Assembly: GCA_965242805.1 (NCBI GenBank)
Contig: CBDETD010000002.1
Coordinates: 248,001 to 312,000, forward strand
Length of the DNA: 64,000 bases
From: JANQEU01 sp965242805
GTDB lineage: Bacteria > Bacteroidota > Bacteroidia > Cytophagales > Cyclobacteriaceae
Direction of reading: 5' to 3'
Positions 16,816 to 25,655 of this stretch are shown one piece after another. The position numbers and the translations under genes were made by a program. The notes below the pieces were generated by a model. It was not told the origin of the DNA. It searched no databases and saw only the letters and a program-made list of their open reading frames with translations. Position 1 is the stretch's first letter. The number at the start of each line of letters is the position of its first letter.

Positions 16816-18284
16816 GTGATCACATTACTTCCAGAATTGGCCAACCAGTCATTGAAATAATTGGACAGAAGTTTTACTTCACTTCGGATCATTTTTTCAG
16901 ATGCATTGCCATATCCAATCACAAGACCTTTTCTCGATTTCTGTTTATTGATGTACAAGCTTGATAATGGTATCATGTGAAATCCTTTCGATTTAGCATA
17001 GTCAACAAAACCGACGTCATCCAGATCGTCATTAAAAACAGCTACAAAGTGAATACCCGTATTTGTTTTCATAACGTACATATGATTTGAAAAGAAATCT
17101 CTGAATTCGTGCACCATAGTATTGTTTCTACTGGCGTAAATCATTCTCATTTTTCTGATGTGTTGATCTAAATGCCCTTTTCTCATAAATTCTGCTAATA
17201 TGGCCTGATCCAGAGTAGCTAAACCTTTATTTGTAAGCTTCTGATATTTAAACACAGTTGAACTTTTGGATGCGGGCAGCACGATAAAGCTGATCCTAAG
17301 ACCAAGAAACAATATTTTACTCATGGTACCCAAATAAATGGTAGGTTGATTTTTGCTCAATCCATGTAATGCCCTCAGGGGGGCACCAGTAAATCGATAG
17401 ACACTGTCATAATCATCCTCAATGATGTAGGCATCGTATTTTTTGGCAATTTCAATTAATTGAAGGCGTTTATCGATGCTTAAGCTGCCACCCAGGGGGT
17501 ATTGGTGGCTTGGTGTAACATAGATGGCACTGGGTTTGTCCTTAACACCATTCACGGCAGGGGAGATAATACGATCTGACTGGAGGTCCAAAGGTTTTAC
17601 CTGTAAACCCAATCCCATAAAAAGATCCCTGGCCGAACCATATGTCGGATCACCCATCCATATAACATCACCACGATCAAAGAGACTGAGTATAACCTTT
17701 GATAAGGAATCTGTTATTCCACTGGTTATTAAGATTTGGTCTGCCGTGACCGATAATCCGCGATATTTTCTGAGATGCTTTGATATTTCATTTCTTAATG
17801 GAGGGTATCCAAGACTATGATAGGAGTTGAATGTTGAAGCTGGAAGGTTTCGAACCACATTAGTAGTGATTCTGGACCACTTTTCAAATGGAAATTCATC
17901 TATATCAGGTACACCAGGATAAAACTTGCCAAAAGAAGTTACAGATTCTCCTTCATATGAAGTCTCCTCGTCAATCGCACTATCATTGGTGAGTATTTGA
18001 AGGATATGGTCCGGTAGATCGCGATTGACATATGTACCGGAACCTACCTGGTGGTTGAGGTATCCTTCTATTTGCAATTGGTCAAAAGCCTTGAGCACTG
18101 TAACCCTGGAAATGCCCAACTGTTCAGCCATTGTCCTTGTAGACATTAGTCGATCTCCCGGTTGTAAACGTCCATTTACAATGCCATCTCTGATCTCGTC
18201 GTACAATTTTCTCCAAATAGGGACCTTTTCTGAGTTAGAGATTTGAAAATCACCAGATGACGAGAGGAACTTGGATTTAGGCAT
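16812..18284 (-). CDS. MocR/PdxR-type GntR regulator with aminotransferase domain
   Basis: 490 residues. An N-terminal GntR winged helix (about 20-90; 'LYDEIRDGIVNGRLQPGDRLMSTRTMAEQLGISRVTVLKAF') is fused to a fold-type I aminotransferase domain with PLP lysine Lys323 in 'LGTMSKILFLGLR' and 'ITSGITDSLSKVI' and 'YIIEDDYDSVYRF' motifs. MocR proteins use bound PLP or its imine with a ligand to switch transcription of a neighbouring gene. It diverges from a PLP-dependent enzyme operon across 61 bp that holds repeated ATCAATAAT motifs. The target is therefore probably that operon. Confidence 0.93.
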   Translation of the reverse strand: MPKSKFLSSSGDFQISNSEKVPIWRKLYDEIRDGIVNGRLQPGDRLMSTRTMAEQLGISRVTVLKAFDQLQIEGYLNHQVGSGTYVNRDLPDHILQILTNDSAIDEETSYEGESVTSFGKFYPGVPDIDEFPFEKWSRITTNVVRNLPASTFNSYHSLGYPPLRNEISKHLRKYRGLSVTADQILITSGITDSLSKVILSLFDRGDVIWMGDPTYGSARDLFMGLGLQVKPLDLQSDRIISPAVNGVKDKPSAIYVTPSHQYPLGGSLSIDKRLQLIEIAKKYDAYIIEDDYDSVYRFTGAPLRALHGLSKNQPTIYLGTMSKILFLGLRISFIVLPASKSSTVFKYQKLTNKGLATLDQAILAEFMRKGHLDQHIRKMRMIYASRNNTMVHEFRDFFSNHMYVMKTNTGIHFVAVFNDDLDDVGFVDYAKSKGFHMIPLSSLYINKQKSRKGLVIGYGNASEKMIRSEVKLLSNYFNDWLANSGSNVIT

Positions 18285-18290
18285 AATAAT

Positions 18291-18331
18291 GGTATTGTTA
18301 ATATATCAATAATGGAATAATCAATAATACC
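18291..18331. promoter_or_regulatory. Repeated motif between MocR gene and its operon
   Basis: ATCAATAAT at 18305-18313 and 18320-18328 are direct repeats 15 bp apart. GGTATTGTTAAT at 18291-18302 matches the complement of ATCAATAATACC (18320-18331) at 10 of 12 positions. MocR regulators are known to use direct plus inverted half-sites of this kind, so this is a candidate operator overlapping both promoters. Confidence 0.55.
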
Positions 18332-18345
18332 AATATATCTCTATT

Positions 18346-19311
18346 TTGCAAAAAAGCAAACCCTTGATCACATCAATTATTGAGCAAATAGGAAATACCC
18401 CGTTACTGTTCTTAAAAAACATAAGCAGAAAACTCGACGGAAATATTGTAGCAAAACTGGAGCTCTTGAATCCAGGATGGTCTAAGAAGGACCGGGTGGC
18501 CCTGCATATCATGGAGGAAGCAGAGAAAAGGGGATTATTGCAGAAATGTCAGCATGTTATTGAGTTGACTAGTGGTAATCTGGGAACTGGATTGGCTATG
18601 GTTTGCAGGTCCAAGGGGTATCCTTTCACTGCAGTTATGTCAAAAGGTAACTCTAAGGAGCGAGCTGTGATGATGAGAGCTTTCGGCGCCAGGGTCATTT
18701 TGGTGGATCAGGCTCCGAATGGGATAGAGGGAAAAGTTTCAGGGGATGATCTCGAATTAGTAGAACAAAGGACCAGAGAACTGACGGAAGAACTGCAGGC
18801 TTTCAGAGTCGATCAATTTGTGAATGAATTCAATCCCGGATCCCACTACCTGGGGACTGCCAAAGAAATCTTACAGCAAAGTGATATGCCAATATATGGT
18901 TTTTGTGATTTTGTCGGTTCGGGAGGGACTTTTCAAGGGTGTGCCAGTGCCTTTAAAGCATACGATCCAAATATTCAGTGCCACATTATTGAACCTATAA
19001 ATGCATCAGTATTGGGCGGGAAGATGTCAACAACAGGATCACACCTTATACAGGGGGGTGGCTATGCTATTAATGACCTTCCTGTCCTTGATAAGGACCT
19101 GCCTGATGGTTTCCTGCAGGTGACTGATGAAGAAGTGATTCATTGCATGAAAATGTTAGCCCTGGAGGAAGGAGTTTTCGCCGGACCTTCTTCCGGCGCC
19201 AATCTGGCAGGTGCCATTCAATTGTTGAACGGGCCGATGCAGGGAAAAACCATTGTCATCATTATCTGTGACAGTGGATTAAAATATGTGCAATCAGGTT
19301 TATGGACTTAA
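18346..19311 (+). CDS. Cysteine-synthase-like PLP-dependent enzyme
   Basis: 321 residues from a TTG at 18346 (fold-type II PLP enzyme). 'QIGNTPLLFLKNIS' opens the domain; the PLP lysine is Lys48 in 'NPGWSKKDR', where CysK has NPGGSVKDR. The phosphate- and substrate-binding loops are 'TSGNLGTGLAM' and 'GSGGTFQGC', and 'GPSSGANLAGA' lies near the C-terminus. The departures from CysK suggest a side-branch beta-replacement enzyme, not housekeeping cysteine synthesis. It is the first gene of a six-gene operon divergent from a MocR regulator; linkage to a LysE exporter suggests an exported amino acid product (inference). Confidence 0.85.
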   Translation: MQKSKPLITSIIEQIGNTPLLFLKNISRKLDGNIVAKLELLNPGWSKKDRVALHIMEEAEKRGLLQKCQHVIELTSGNLGTGLAMVCRSKGYPFTAVMSKGNSKERAVMMRAFGARVILVDQAPNGIEGKVSGDDLELVEQRTRELTEELQAFRVDQFVNEFNPGSHYLGTAKEILQQSDMPIYGFCDFVGSGGTFQGCASAFKAYDPNIQCHIIEPINASVLGGKMSTTGSHLIQGGGYAINDLPVLDKDLPDGFLQVTDEEVIHCMKMLALEEGVFAGPSSGANLAGAIQLLNGPMQGKTIVIIICDSGLKYVQSGLWT

Positions 19312-19324
19312 TTCTAAAATACAT

Positions 19325-19759
19325 ATGGACGAACTACAAATAAAAATTGCCAGTCCTACAGATGCTGATGTTCTCGCTGCTACTATGAAAGAACTACGAC
19401 CGCATTTGAATGTTGAAACATTCCAAACGGAGCTGAAAAATCAAATGGAAGAAGGCTATGAGTTGCTATATATAGAAGAAAATGAGGCAGTTATAGCTTT
19501 AATTGGATTTAGAACATTAAATCTCTTTTTCAGTGGCAAGACCCTATACATCGATGACCTGATAACATCGGAAGATCATCAGGGTAAAGGATTTGCCGGG
19601 AAATTGATGAATTGGATCATTGATTTTGCTAAAAAGAATGGCTACGATCATCTTTCACTGGATTCCGGTTTTACCAGGAAAAAAGCGCATCGACTTTACC
19701 TGAAACTGGGACTCGAAATAGAATCCTTGCACTTTGGTAGAAAAACATCCGAACTATGA
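19325..19759 (+). CDS. GNAT family N-acetyltransferase
   Basis: 144 residues from ATG 19325, 13 bp after the previous stop; an upstream ATG at 19286 would overlap that gene. The acetyl-CoA motif A is 'LYIDDLITSEDHQGKGFAGKLMNWIIDFAKKNG', with Q/R-x-x-G-x-G/A as GKGFAG, and 'AHRLYLKLGLE' is motif B. Substrate unknown; the operon with a PLP enzyme and a LysE exporter suggests an amine or amino acid. Confidence 0.88.
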   Translation: MDELQIKIASPTDADVLAATMKELRPHLNVETFQTELKNQMEEGYELLYIEENEAVIALIGFRTLNLFFSGKTLYIDDLITSEDHQGKGFAGKLMNWIIDFAKKNGYDHLSLDSGFTRKKAHRLYLKLGLEIESLHFGRKTSEL

Positions 19760-19800
19760 TTGAAAAAACTCAATAGATCGTTAATCAGTAGAATGAGTAA

Positions 19801-20397
19801 ATGACAATTCCAGATCCATCAATCCTTCAACTTTTGTTGTTTATGTTCCTTTTTTACGGATCCCCCGGACCTGCTACGATCAGTCTGGGATCTTGTGGCA
19901 TTTCAGGAGGTTCCAAAAAGGGTATACCCTATTTATTAGGGGTTCTATTTGGTCTGTTCGTAAACATCAGTTTGACTTCATTAGGGTTGGTCTCGCTCTT
20001 CCAGCTGTATCCATCCATTTTTGAAATACTAAAATTTTTGGGAATAGCCTATTTGCTGTATTTATCATGGAAAATCTACCATACAGAGATTAATCTGGAT
20101 GGCAAAATACATTTACGACTCCTGGATGGAGTGTTGATAAATGTGATCAATCCTAAAGCATACCTGGGTTCTATTCTGGTTCTTGAACAGGTGGCAACAC
20201 ACATGGAAGTGGATGAAGTAAGTATGACAGCAATAACATTAGTTATGATGGTAGGGCTGGTTGTGGACGTTACATGGCTTTTGGCAGGCGCCAAGCTTAC
20301 CGTTTTGCTTACAGCTGATCAACTGAGTATCGTGAATAAGGTCCTGGCCATTTTCCTTGCTATAATCGGTATATACGGATTGCTTGGAAATATTTAA
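19801..20397 (+). CDS. LysE/RhtB family exporter
   Basis: 198 residues with about six hydrophobic segments. The family is shown by the N-terminal 'FYGSPGPATISLGSCGISGGSKKGIPYLLGVLFGL' and the middle 'LKFLGIAYLLYLSWKIYH' followed by 'VLINVINPKAYLGSI'. LysE-type proteins export amino acids or related small amines across the inner membrane. Position third in the operon, after the PLP enzyme and a GNAT. Confidence 0.88.
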   Translation: MTIPDPSILQLLLFMFLFYGSPGPATISLGSCGISGGSKKGIPYLLGVLFGLFVNISLTSLGLVSLFQLYPSIFEILKFLGIAYLLYLSWKIYHTEINLDGKIHLRLLDGVLINVINPKAYLGSILVLEQVATHMEVDEVSMTAITLVMMVGLVVDVTWLLAGAKLTVLLTADQLSIVNKVLAIFLAIIGIYGLLGNI

Positions 20398-20415
20398 AGT
20401 TTCTGAATAACTAAT

Positions 20416-21246
20416 ATGATTGAGCTTGACAAAAATGACCACCGATTTCTTAAGGGAGCCCTAGATAAAGTCCCTTTCAATAGTCTGTTCGCTCGATCTG
20501 TCATTGAGAATCATGTAACAGGTCAGATTTATGTTGACAATATCCATAGCCCCAAAAGCTGCTATATTCTGCACCCCTATGGTATGAGTTTACTTCTGGG
20601 CGTTCCAAGCAATGAAGATTTTAATAAAGCATTCTTTCTATATGTCCTCGATGAAGACCAAAAACGAAACAAAACGGAGTGGATGCAAGTGTACCCTAAT
20701 CGATGGGTATCACAATTATCCCATTTATCTGATGGTGATTCAAAAAAACAAAGTATGTGTTCGAAAGACTTATGGGACAACAAGATTGAGATCCATACAC
20801 GAGTAAACTTCCAATTTGACCACAAGAAGTTTAAAGAAAATGTACGAAATCCCAGGATTAATGATGTATTGGTAGACATTGTTAACGAATCAGTCTTCAA
20901 AAGCATGAAGGGCAGCGTGGTCCCCATGAATTTTTGGAATAATTACGAGGACTTCAATAAAATGGGGAAGGGATTTGGCATTTGTCAGGATGGGACACCA
21001 GTCTGCATTGCATTTACATCTTATGTTCACGGCAATCTATGGGAACTGGGGATCGAAACCAGTGAGAAGTATAGAGGTAGAGGTTATGCATTCAAGGCTT
21101 GTGCTACGCTTATAAAATACGTCTTGGATAGAGGCATGGAGCCCGTATGGTCATGTCGATTGGGTAATGTAGGCTCGTATAAACTTGCCATCAAGTTGGG
21201 ATTTAGACCAATGAAGTATCTGCCCTATTATGAGTTGAAAGTCTAA
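20416..21246 (+). CDS. GNAT family acetyltransferase with N-terminal extension
   Basis: 276 residues. The C-terminal 90 residues hold a GNAT core: 'LWELGIETSEKYRGRGYAFKACATLIKYVLDRG' with RGRGYA, then 'NVGSYKLAIKLGFRP'. The N-terminal about 170 residues are unlike simple GNATs and resemble the 'GNAT acetyltransferase' family with a duplicated, degenerate first domain. Gap to the next gene is 4 bp. Substrate unknown. Confidence 0.82.
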   Translation: MIELDKNDHRFLKGALDKVPFNSLFARSVIENHVTGQIYVDNIHSPKSCYILHPYGMSLLLGVPSNEDFNKAFFLYVLDEDQKRNKTEWMQVYPNRWVSQLSHLSDGDSKKQSMCSKDLWDNKIEIHTRVNFQFDHKKFKENVRNPRINDVLVDIVNESVFKSMKGSVVPMNFWNNYEDFNKMGKGFGICQDGTPVCIAFTSYVHGNLWELGIETSEKYRGRGYAFKACATLIKYVLDRGMEPVWSCRLGNVGSYKLAIKLGFRPMKYLPYYELKV

Positions 21247-21250
21247 AAGC

Positions 21251-21817
21251 ATGAAAATGAACTGGATATACAACGACCTGAATCTATCTGTTACCGAGAT
21301 GCGGATCACGGAAATTGGCTTTATGGTGGATTATTTTTTGGATTCAGAGGCGGAATTTCTAATAAGAATGGGAGTAGACAAGTCCAAGCTTCCCAAAAGA
21401 GGGGATTGGATTAATGAAATCGAATTGGAAATGAGAAAACCAGTCGAGGAAATGTCCATGTTCCATACGATTTGGTCTCTCAATGGATCACCTATTGGTC
21501 ATTCGAAGTTGACAGGTATCGAATATGGAATTATGGCTAAGATGCACCTTCATATTTGGGATAAAAAAAATCGAAAAACCGGATTAGGACCTGAATTCCT
21601 CAGAAAGACCATTCCTCTCTACTTCGCAGCTTTCAACCTCAGCTATCTGGTCTGTGAACCATGTGCCTTAAATACTGCCCCAAATCGGGTAATGGAAAAG
21701 CTGGGATTTTCATTTGAAAGAACTTATGAGACAGTACCCGGGTGGATCACATTTTATCAACCTGTATGCAGGTATGTGATCAAGAAGGAAGAACTTGAAT
21801 CAAACTTTGAACAATGA
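21251..21817 (+). CDS. GNAT-like acetyltransferase
   Basis: 188 residues. A GNAT fold is suggested by 'AKMHLHIWDKKNRKTGLGPEFLRKTIPLYF' and 'NTAPNRVMEKLGFSFERTYE', the latter being the usual C-terminal motif. The acetyl-CoA loop (RKTGLG) is intact in outline. Its stop overlaps the next start as ATGA, indicating translational coupling within the operon. Confidence 0.75.
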   Translation: MKMNWIYNDLNLSVTEMRITEIGFMVDYFLDSEAEFLIRMGVDKSKLPKRGDWINEIELEMRKPVEEMSMFHTIWSLNGSPIGHSKLTGIEYGIMAKMHLHIWDKKNRKTGLGPEFLRKTIPLYFAAFNLSYLVCEPCALNTAPNRVMEKLGFSFERTYETVPGWITFYQPVCRYVIKKEELESNFEQ

Positions 21818-22188
21818 AATTATACAGGATCATAATTCCGGTTAACGATATTGACCTGGCTATACGATTTTATTCGGAAATAATCGGAACCGAAGGAACC
21901 AGAGTTTCGACAGGTCGTCATTACTTTAAAATAGGTGAAATGGTAGTGGCATGTTATGACCCTATTGCAGATGGAGATGAGCAGGGATCATGGCATTTCC
22001 ATGAAAACCAATACCTCTACTTTGCAGTTTCGGATCTAACGAATTGCAGGGAAAAGGTCATCAAGTTTGGGATCAGTCATATTACTGAAATAAAGGACAT
22101 GCCCTGGGGTGAAACTCTATTTTACACTCAAGACCCTTTCGGAACTCCAATTTGCTTTGTTGAGGAAAAGACAGTGTTTACGGGTTAA
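21814..22188 (+). CDS. VOC family (glyoxalase-like) protein
   Basis: 124 residues with the beta-alpha-beta-beta-beta VOC fold: 'LYRIIIPVNDIDLAIRFYSEIIG' at the start, 'YLYFAVSDLTNCREKVIKFG' in the middle and 'PWGETLFYTQDPFGTPICFVEE' at the end. VOC proteins are metal enzymes or binding/resistance proteins. As last gene of the MocR-linked operon it could modify or bind the product, or confer self-protection (inference). Confidence 0.85.
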   Translation: MKLYRIIIPVNDIDLAIRFYSEIIGTEGTRVSTGRHYFKIGEMVVACYDPIADGDEQGSWHFHENQYLYFAVSDLTNCREKVIKFGISHITEIKDMPWGETLFYTQDPFGTPICFVEEKTVFTG

Positions 22189-22323
22189 TATTAGCCAGCA
22201 ACATCTAGTTTACATTCAGCATGTGGCAAAGTGCCTTTGGCTGGAGAATATTTGAATATGACATTTGCTAATATCATTTGACCTTAGGATCCCGTATAGT
22301 ATATGATCACTACCATTCCTAAT

Positions 22324-23133
22324 ATGAAAAACCTACTAATAATCGCCTTCATTATACTCGGTCCTGTGTGTCGGGCTCAGACTGAAATTCAATATAAGGT
22401 TTATAACACGGAATTTGGACGTTTTGATCTTTGGTTTCATGGAAAGCAAATCACCGGTTCATACAAGATAAACCCTAAGGATATCATTGGTTCCATTATT
22501 ACCGAATTGGATGGCCTCATCGCTGAAGGTAGATGGAAAGACCCCGATGGTACAGGGGATATTGTTCTCATATTTGAAGAAGGCCTTGAGAAATTCAGAG
22601 CAGATTATCGATCCGACAAGGAGCCTGACAAATGGTACCGGGATCAATGGCATGGAATACGTCAAGGTGAAAAAGAGGAAACTAAAGCTCCCTGTACCGG
22701 TGGTTCATATGATTTGATAAAACCTTTCATTGGCACCTGGGAGGAGTTTGAACTGGAAGAGAATGACAATGAAGAGTTTATAGGCACATTAAAGGTTAAG
22801 TTGGCGGCGGGAGGATGTGCGCTGGTACAGCGATTCACAAGTCCGGATTCCAGTTTCACTTATTCTACACAGGGTCATGTAGATAAAGGCTCCGGCTTTT
22901 GGGAAGAGCAATATGTCTTCAGCACCGGAAGTACCGCAAACTATCAATGGATTGTCGATAAAGGAGATATTGTCCAGAGAAGAGTAGGAGGCAGTCGTCA
23001 GATCGATTACATCCACCAGTTAAGATTTACTGAATTAGACGAATCAGGTTACCTTGTTTTAGTAGAACAATCCACGGACGGCGGTAAGACCTGGGAATTG
23101 AAGGAAAGAACTAGGGTAAAGAGAAAGGAGTGA
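22324..23133 (+). CDS. Secreted protein with DUF1579-like C-terminal half
   Basis: 269 residues from ATG 22324, which gives a clean signal peptide (MKNLLIIAFIILGPVCRAQ). The N-terminal part (about 20-110) has repeated beta strands with 'GSIITELDGLIAEGRWKD'. The C-terminal half, from 'LIKPFIGTWEEFE', resembles the lipocalin-like DUF1579 ('FTSPDSSFTYSTQGHVDKGSGFWEEQYVF'). Probably periplasmic; function unknown. It stands 63 bp upstream of the GH3 gene and may be co-transcribed. Confidence 0.65.
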   Translation: MKNLLIIAFIILGPVCRAQTEIQYKVYNTEFGRFDLWFHGKQITGSYKINPKDIIGSIITELDGLIAEGRWKDPDGTGDIVLIFEEGLEKFRADYRSDKEPDKWYRDQWHGIRQGEKEETKAPCTGGSYDLIKPFIGTWEEFELEENDNEEFIGTLKVKLAAGGCALVQRFTSPDSSFTYSTQGHVDKGSGFWEEQYVFSTGSTANYQWIVDKGDIVQRRVGGSRQIDYIHQLRFTELDESGYLVLVEQSTDGGKTWELKERTRVKRKE

Positions 23134-23196
23134 ACTAAATAACCATTCTGAAACTCATTTAATCCGTACCTTAGGTGTCTCAAATGGCACCTAATT

Positions 23197-25506
23197 ATGA
23201 CGACCCGTAATAACCTCCTCCTTTTTGTCACCGTCCTATTAGTTTCCATATTATTTAGTTGTGGTCCAAAGTGGTCAGAAACTGAGATTGGCGGTGTAAA
23301 TTATATTGAAAACCAGGGAGGTGAGCGACTTGGTTATTCCCCTGAATCCGGAGTCAGTATTTTGACAGTCGACCGATTCGGATTCAAGGACTTAAATCGA
23401 AACGGGACTCTTGACACGTATGAAGATTGGAGGATCCCGGTAGATGAGCGTGCTCAGGACCTGGCTTCCAAGATGTCACTTGAACAAATAGCAGGGCTGA
23501 TGCTCTATAGTAGTCATCAATTCATTCCTGGGAATAGGAGTAGTTTTTTTGGTGAAGCTAAATATGGAGGAAAACCTTACAGTGAAAGTGGTGCCAGTCC
23601 CAGTGATCTATCGGATGATCAAAAAAGCTTTTTACAAAATGATAACCTCCGTCACGTTTTGATTGTGCGTGTGGAATCTCCCATGATTGCAGCGCAATGG
23701 AATAACAACGCTCAGGCAATGGTGGAGAGCATTGGTATGGGTATTCCCATTAACACAAGTTCCGATCCAAGGCATGGAAGTGACTCATATGCCGAGTTCA
23801 ATGCCGGAGCAGGTGGGGAGATCTCGATGTGGCCGGGGACTTTGGGTTTAACCGCTTCTTTCGATCCCGAATTAATGAAAAAGTTTGGAGAGGTGGGATC
23901 TAAAGAATACCGTGCGCTGGGAATTGGTACAGCATTATCACCGCAAATCGATTTGGCTACAGAACCTCGTTGGAGCCGGTTTGACGGAACAATGGGTGAA
24001 GATCCTGATCTGGCTGCAGACATGGCAAAAGCCTATGTGGAAGGTTTTCAAAATACTTATGGAGCAGGATGGGGGAGAGAAAGTGTAAATACAATGGTAA
24101 AGCACTGGCCCGGAGGTGGACCGGAAGAAGGAGGCCGGGACGGGCACTTTGGTTATGGGGCCTATGCGGTGTATCCTGGTGATAATTTTGAGGATCACCT
24201 CAAGCCATTTCTAAATGGTGCTTTTGACCTTGAAGGTTCCATTAAGATGGCTTCTGCAGTCATGCCTTACTATACAATATCCACTGGGCAGGACACCAAG
24301 AATAATGAGCTAGTTGCAAATGGGTACAACGAATTTCTATTGACCGATTTACTTAGAAATAAGTACGGGTATGACGGTGTGATCTGCTCAGATTGGAACA
24401 TCACTAAACCTGTTAGATCTGTCCATGAGTTCCAGGGAAAGCCCTGGGGAGTGGAGCATCTTAACGAAGCTGAGAGACATTATAAGGCCATAAAAGCTGG
24501 TATCGATCAGTTTGGAGGGAATAACGATATGGGGCCAGTTTTGGAAGCTTTTGAAATGGGAGTGAAGGAAATGGGAGCAGAAGATATGCGTATGCGATTT
24601 GAAGAATCGGCAGTGAGATTGTTGAGAAACATTTTCAATGCAGGACTATTCGAAAATCCCTATTTGGATGTTGAAGAGACAGGACAGATCGTAGGCAATC
24701 CAGAATTTATGAGAACAGGATATGAAGCTCAGCTTAAGTCGATTGTGATGCTGAAAAATACTAATAAGACATTGCCGATGGATGAGCAAAAGAATGTGTA
24801 TATACCTCAACGATACATTGCTGCCAGTACCAACTGGTTTGGACGCACTACACCGGAAAGAAATGAGATCCCGTTCAATTTGGAGGTTGTTAAGAAGTAT
24901 TACAATGTAGTCGATAATCCTGAAGATGCAGATTTTGCATTAGTGGGTATTGAAAGTCCCAAAAGTGGAGTAGGCTATGAAGTCAAAGACCGTGAAAGTG
25001 GTGGCAATGGATATATTCCAATCAGTCTGCAGTATAAACCTTACACGGCCAAGACAGCGAGAGAAGAGAGTTTAGCCGGAGGTAGCCCATTCGAAGATTT
25101 TACCAATCGAAGTTATAAAGGCAAAAGTGTGGAGACCAACAACATTCACGACATGCAGCTGGTACTCGATACGAAGGCTCATATGGGTGATAAACCTGTG
25201 ATAGTAGTGGTGAGAGTAAGCAATCCCATGGTCTTCTCAGAAATTGAACCCAGCTCTTCATCCATATTACTAAACATGGGGGTTCAGGATCAGGCATTGA
25301 TGGACATTATCTCCGGAAAGGTTGAACCTTCCGCTTTGCTTCCATTCCAGATGCCCGTGGATATGTTGACTGTAGAAACACAGATGGAAGATGTACCACG
25401 AGATATGCAGCCCTATGTTGATGCAGATGGAAATTCTTACGACTTTGCTTTCGGTCTGAATTGGGGAGGTTTGATCAGTGATGAGCGGGTAGAGAAGTAT
25501 AGGTAA
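23197..25506 (+). CDS. GH3 beta-glycosidase lipoprotein
   Basis: 769 residues with a lipobox 'ILFSCG' (Cys22-like), so anchored in the envelope. The N-terminal (alpha/beta)8 domain carries the substrate-binding 'KHWPGGGPEEGGRDGHF' and the nucleophile Asp399 in 'YDGVICSDWN'; the second domain begins near 'YEAQLKSIVMLKNTNKTLPM'. Family members remove terminal beta-linked glucose or xylose. The sequence resembles the Bacteroidota subgroup that begins 'DTYEDWRIPVDERAQDLASKMSLEQIAGLML'. Substrate cannot be deduced. No transporter adjoins. Confidence 0.93.
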   Translation: MTTRNNLLLFVTVLLVSILFSCGPKWSETEIGGVNYIENQGGERLGYSPESGVSILTVDRFGFKDLNRNGTLDTYEDWRIPVDERAQDLASKMSLEQIAGLMLYSSHQFIPGNRSSFFGEAKYGGKPYSESGASPSDLSDDQKSFLQNDNLRHVLIVRVESPMIAAQWNNNAQAMVESIGMGIPINTSSDPRHGSDSYAEFNAGAGGEISMWPGTLGLTASFDPELMKKFGEVGSKEYRALGIGTALSPQIDLATEPRWSRFDGTMGEDPDLAADMAKAYVEGFQNTYGAGWGRESVNTMVKHWPGGGPEEGGRDGHFGYGAYAVYPGDNFEDHLKPFLNGAFDLEGSIKMASAVMPYYTISTGQDTKNNELVANGYNEFLLTDLLRNKYGYDGVICSDWNITKPVRSVHEFQGKPWGVEHLNEAERHYKAIKAGIDQFGGNNDMGPVLEAFEMGVKEMGAEDMRMRFEESAVRLLRNIFNAGLFENPYLDVEETGQIVGNPEFMRTGYEAQLKSIVMLKNTNKTLPMDEQKNVYIPQRYIAASTNWFGRTTPERNEIPFNLEVVKKYYNVVDNPEDADFALVGIESPKSGVGYEVKDRESGGNGYIPISLQYKPYTAKTAREESLAGGSPFEDFTNRSYKGKSVETNNIHDMQLVLDTKAHMGDKPVIVVVRVSNPMVFSEIEPSSSSILLNMGVQDQALMDIISGKVEPSALLPFQMPVDMLTVETQMEDVPRDMQPYVDADGNSYDFAFGLNWGGLISDERVEKYR

Positions 25507-25655
25507 GATACCAATTCTCATAACAAGGACTGATCCGCTTTCCAACTACCCATTTCAATCAAGCGTGGAACAGAAGATTTCTTGAATTGTAACATAACAT
25601 ATTCGTATTCCGTGAGTTTTGAATTAGTTTAGAACGTTCTGGCTATAGACAAAAC

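Noticed and set aside
22189..22323. AGCCAG/TGGCT pairing between the VOC gene and the secreted protein gene
   Set aside because: Stem only 5 bp with a very long loop and no T run; not a convincing terminator.
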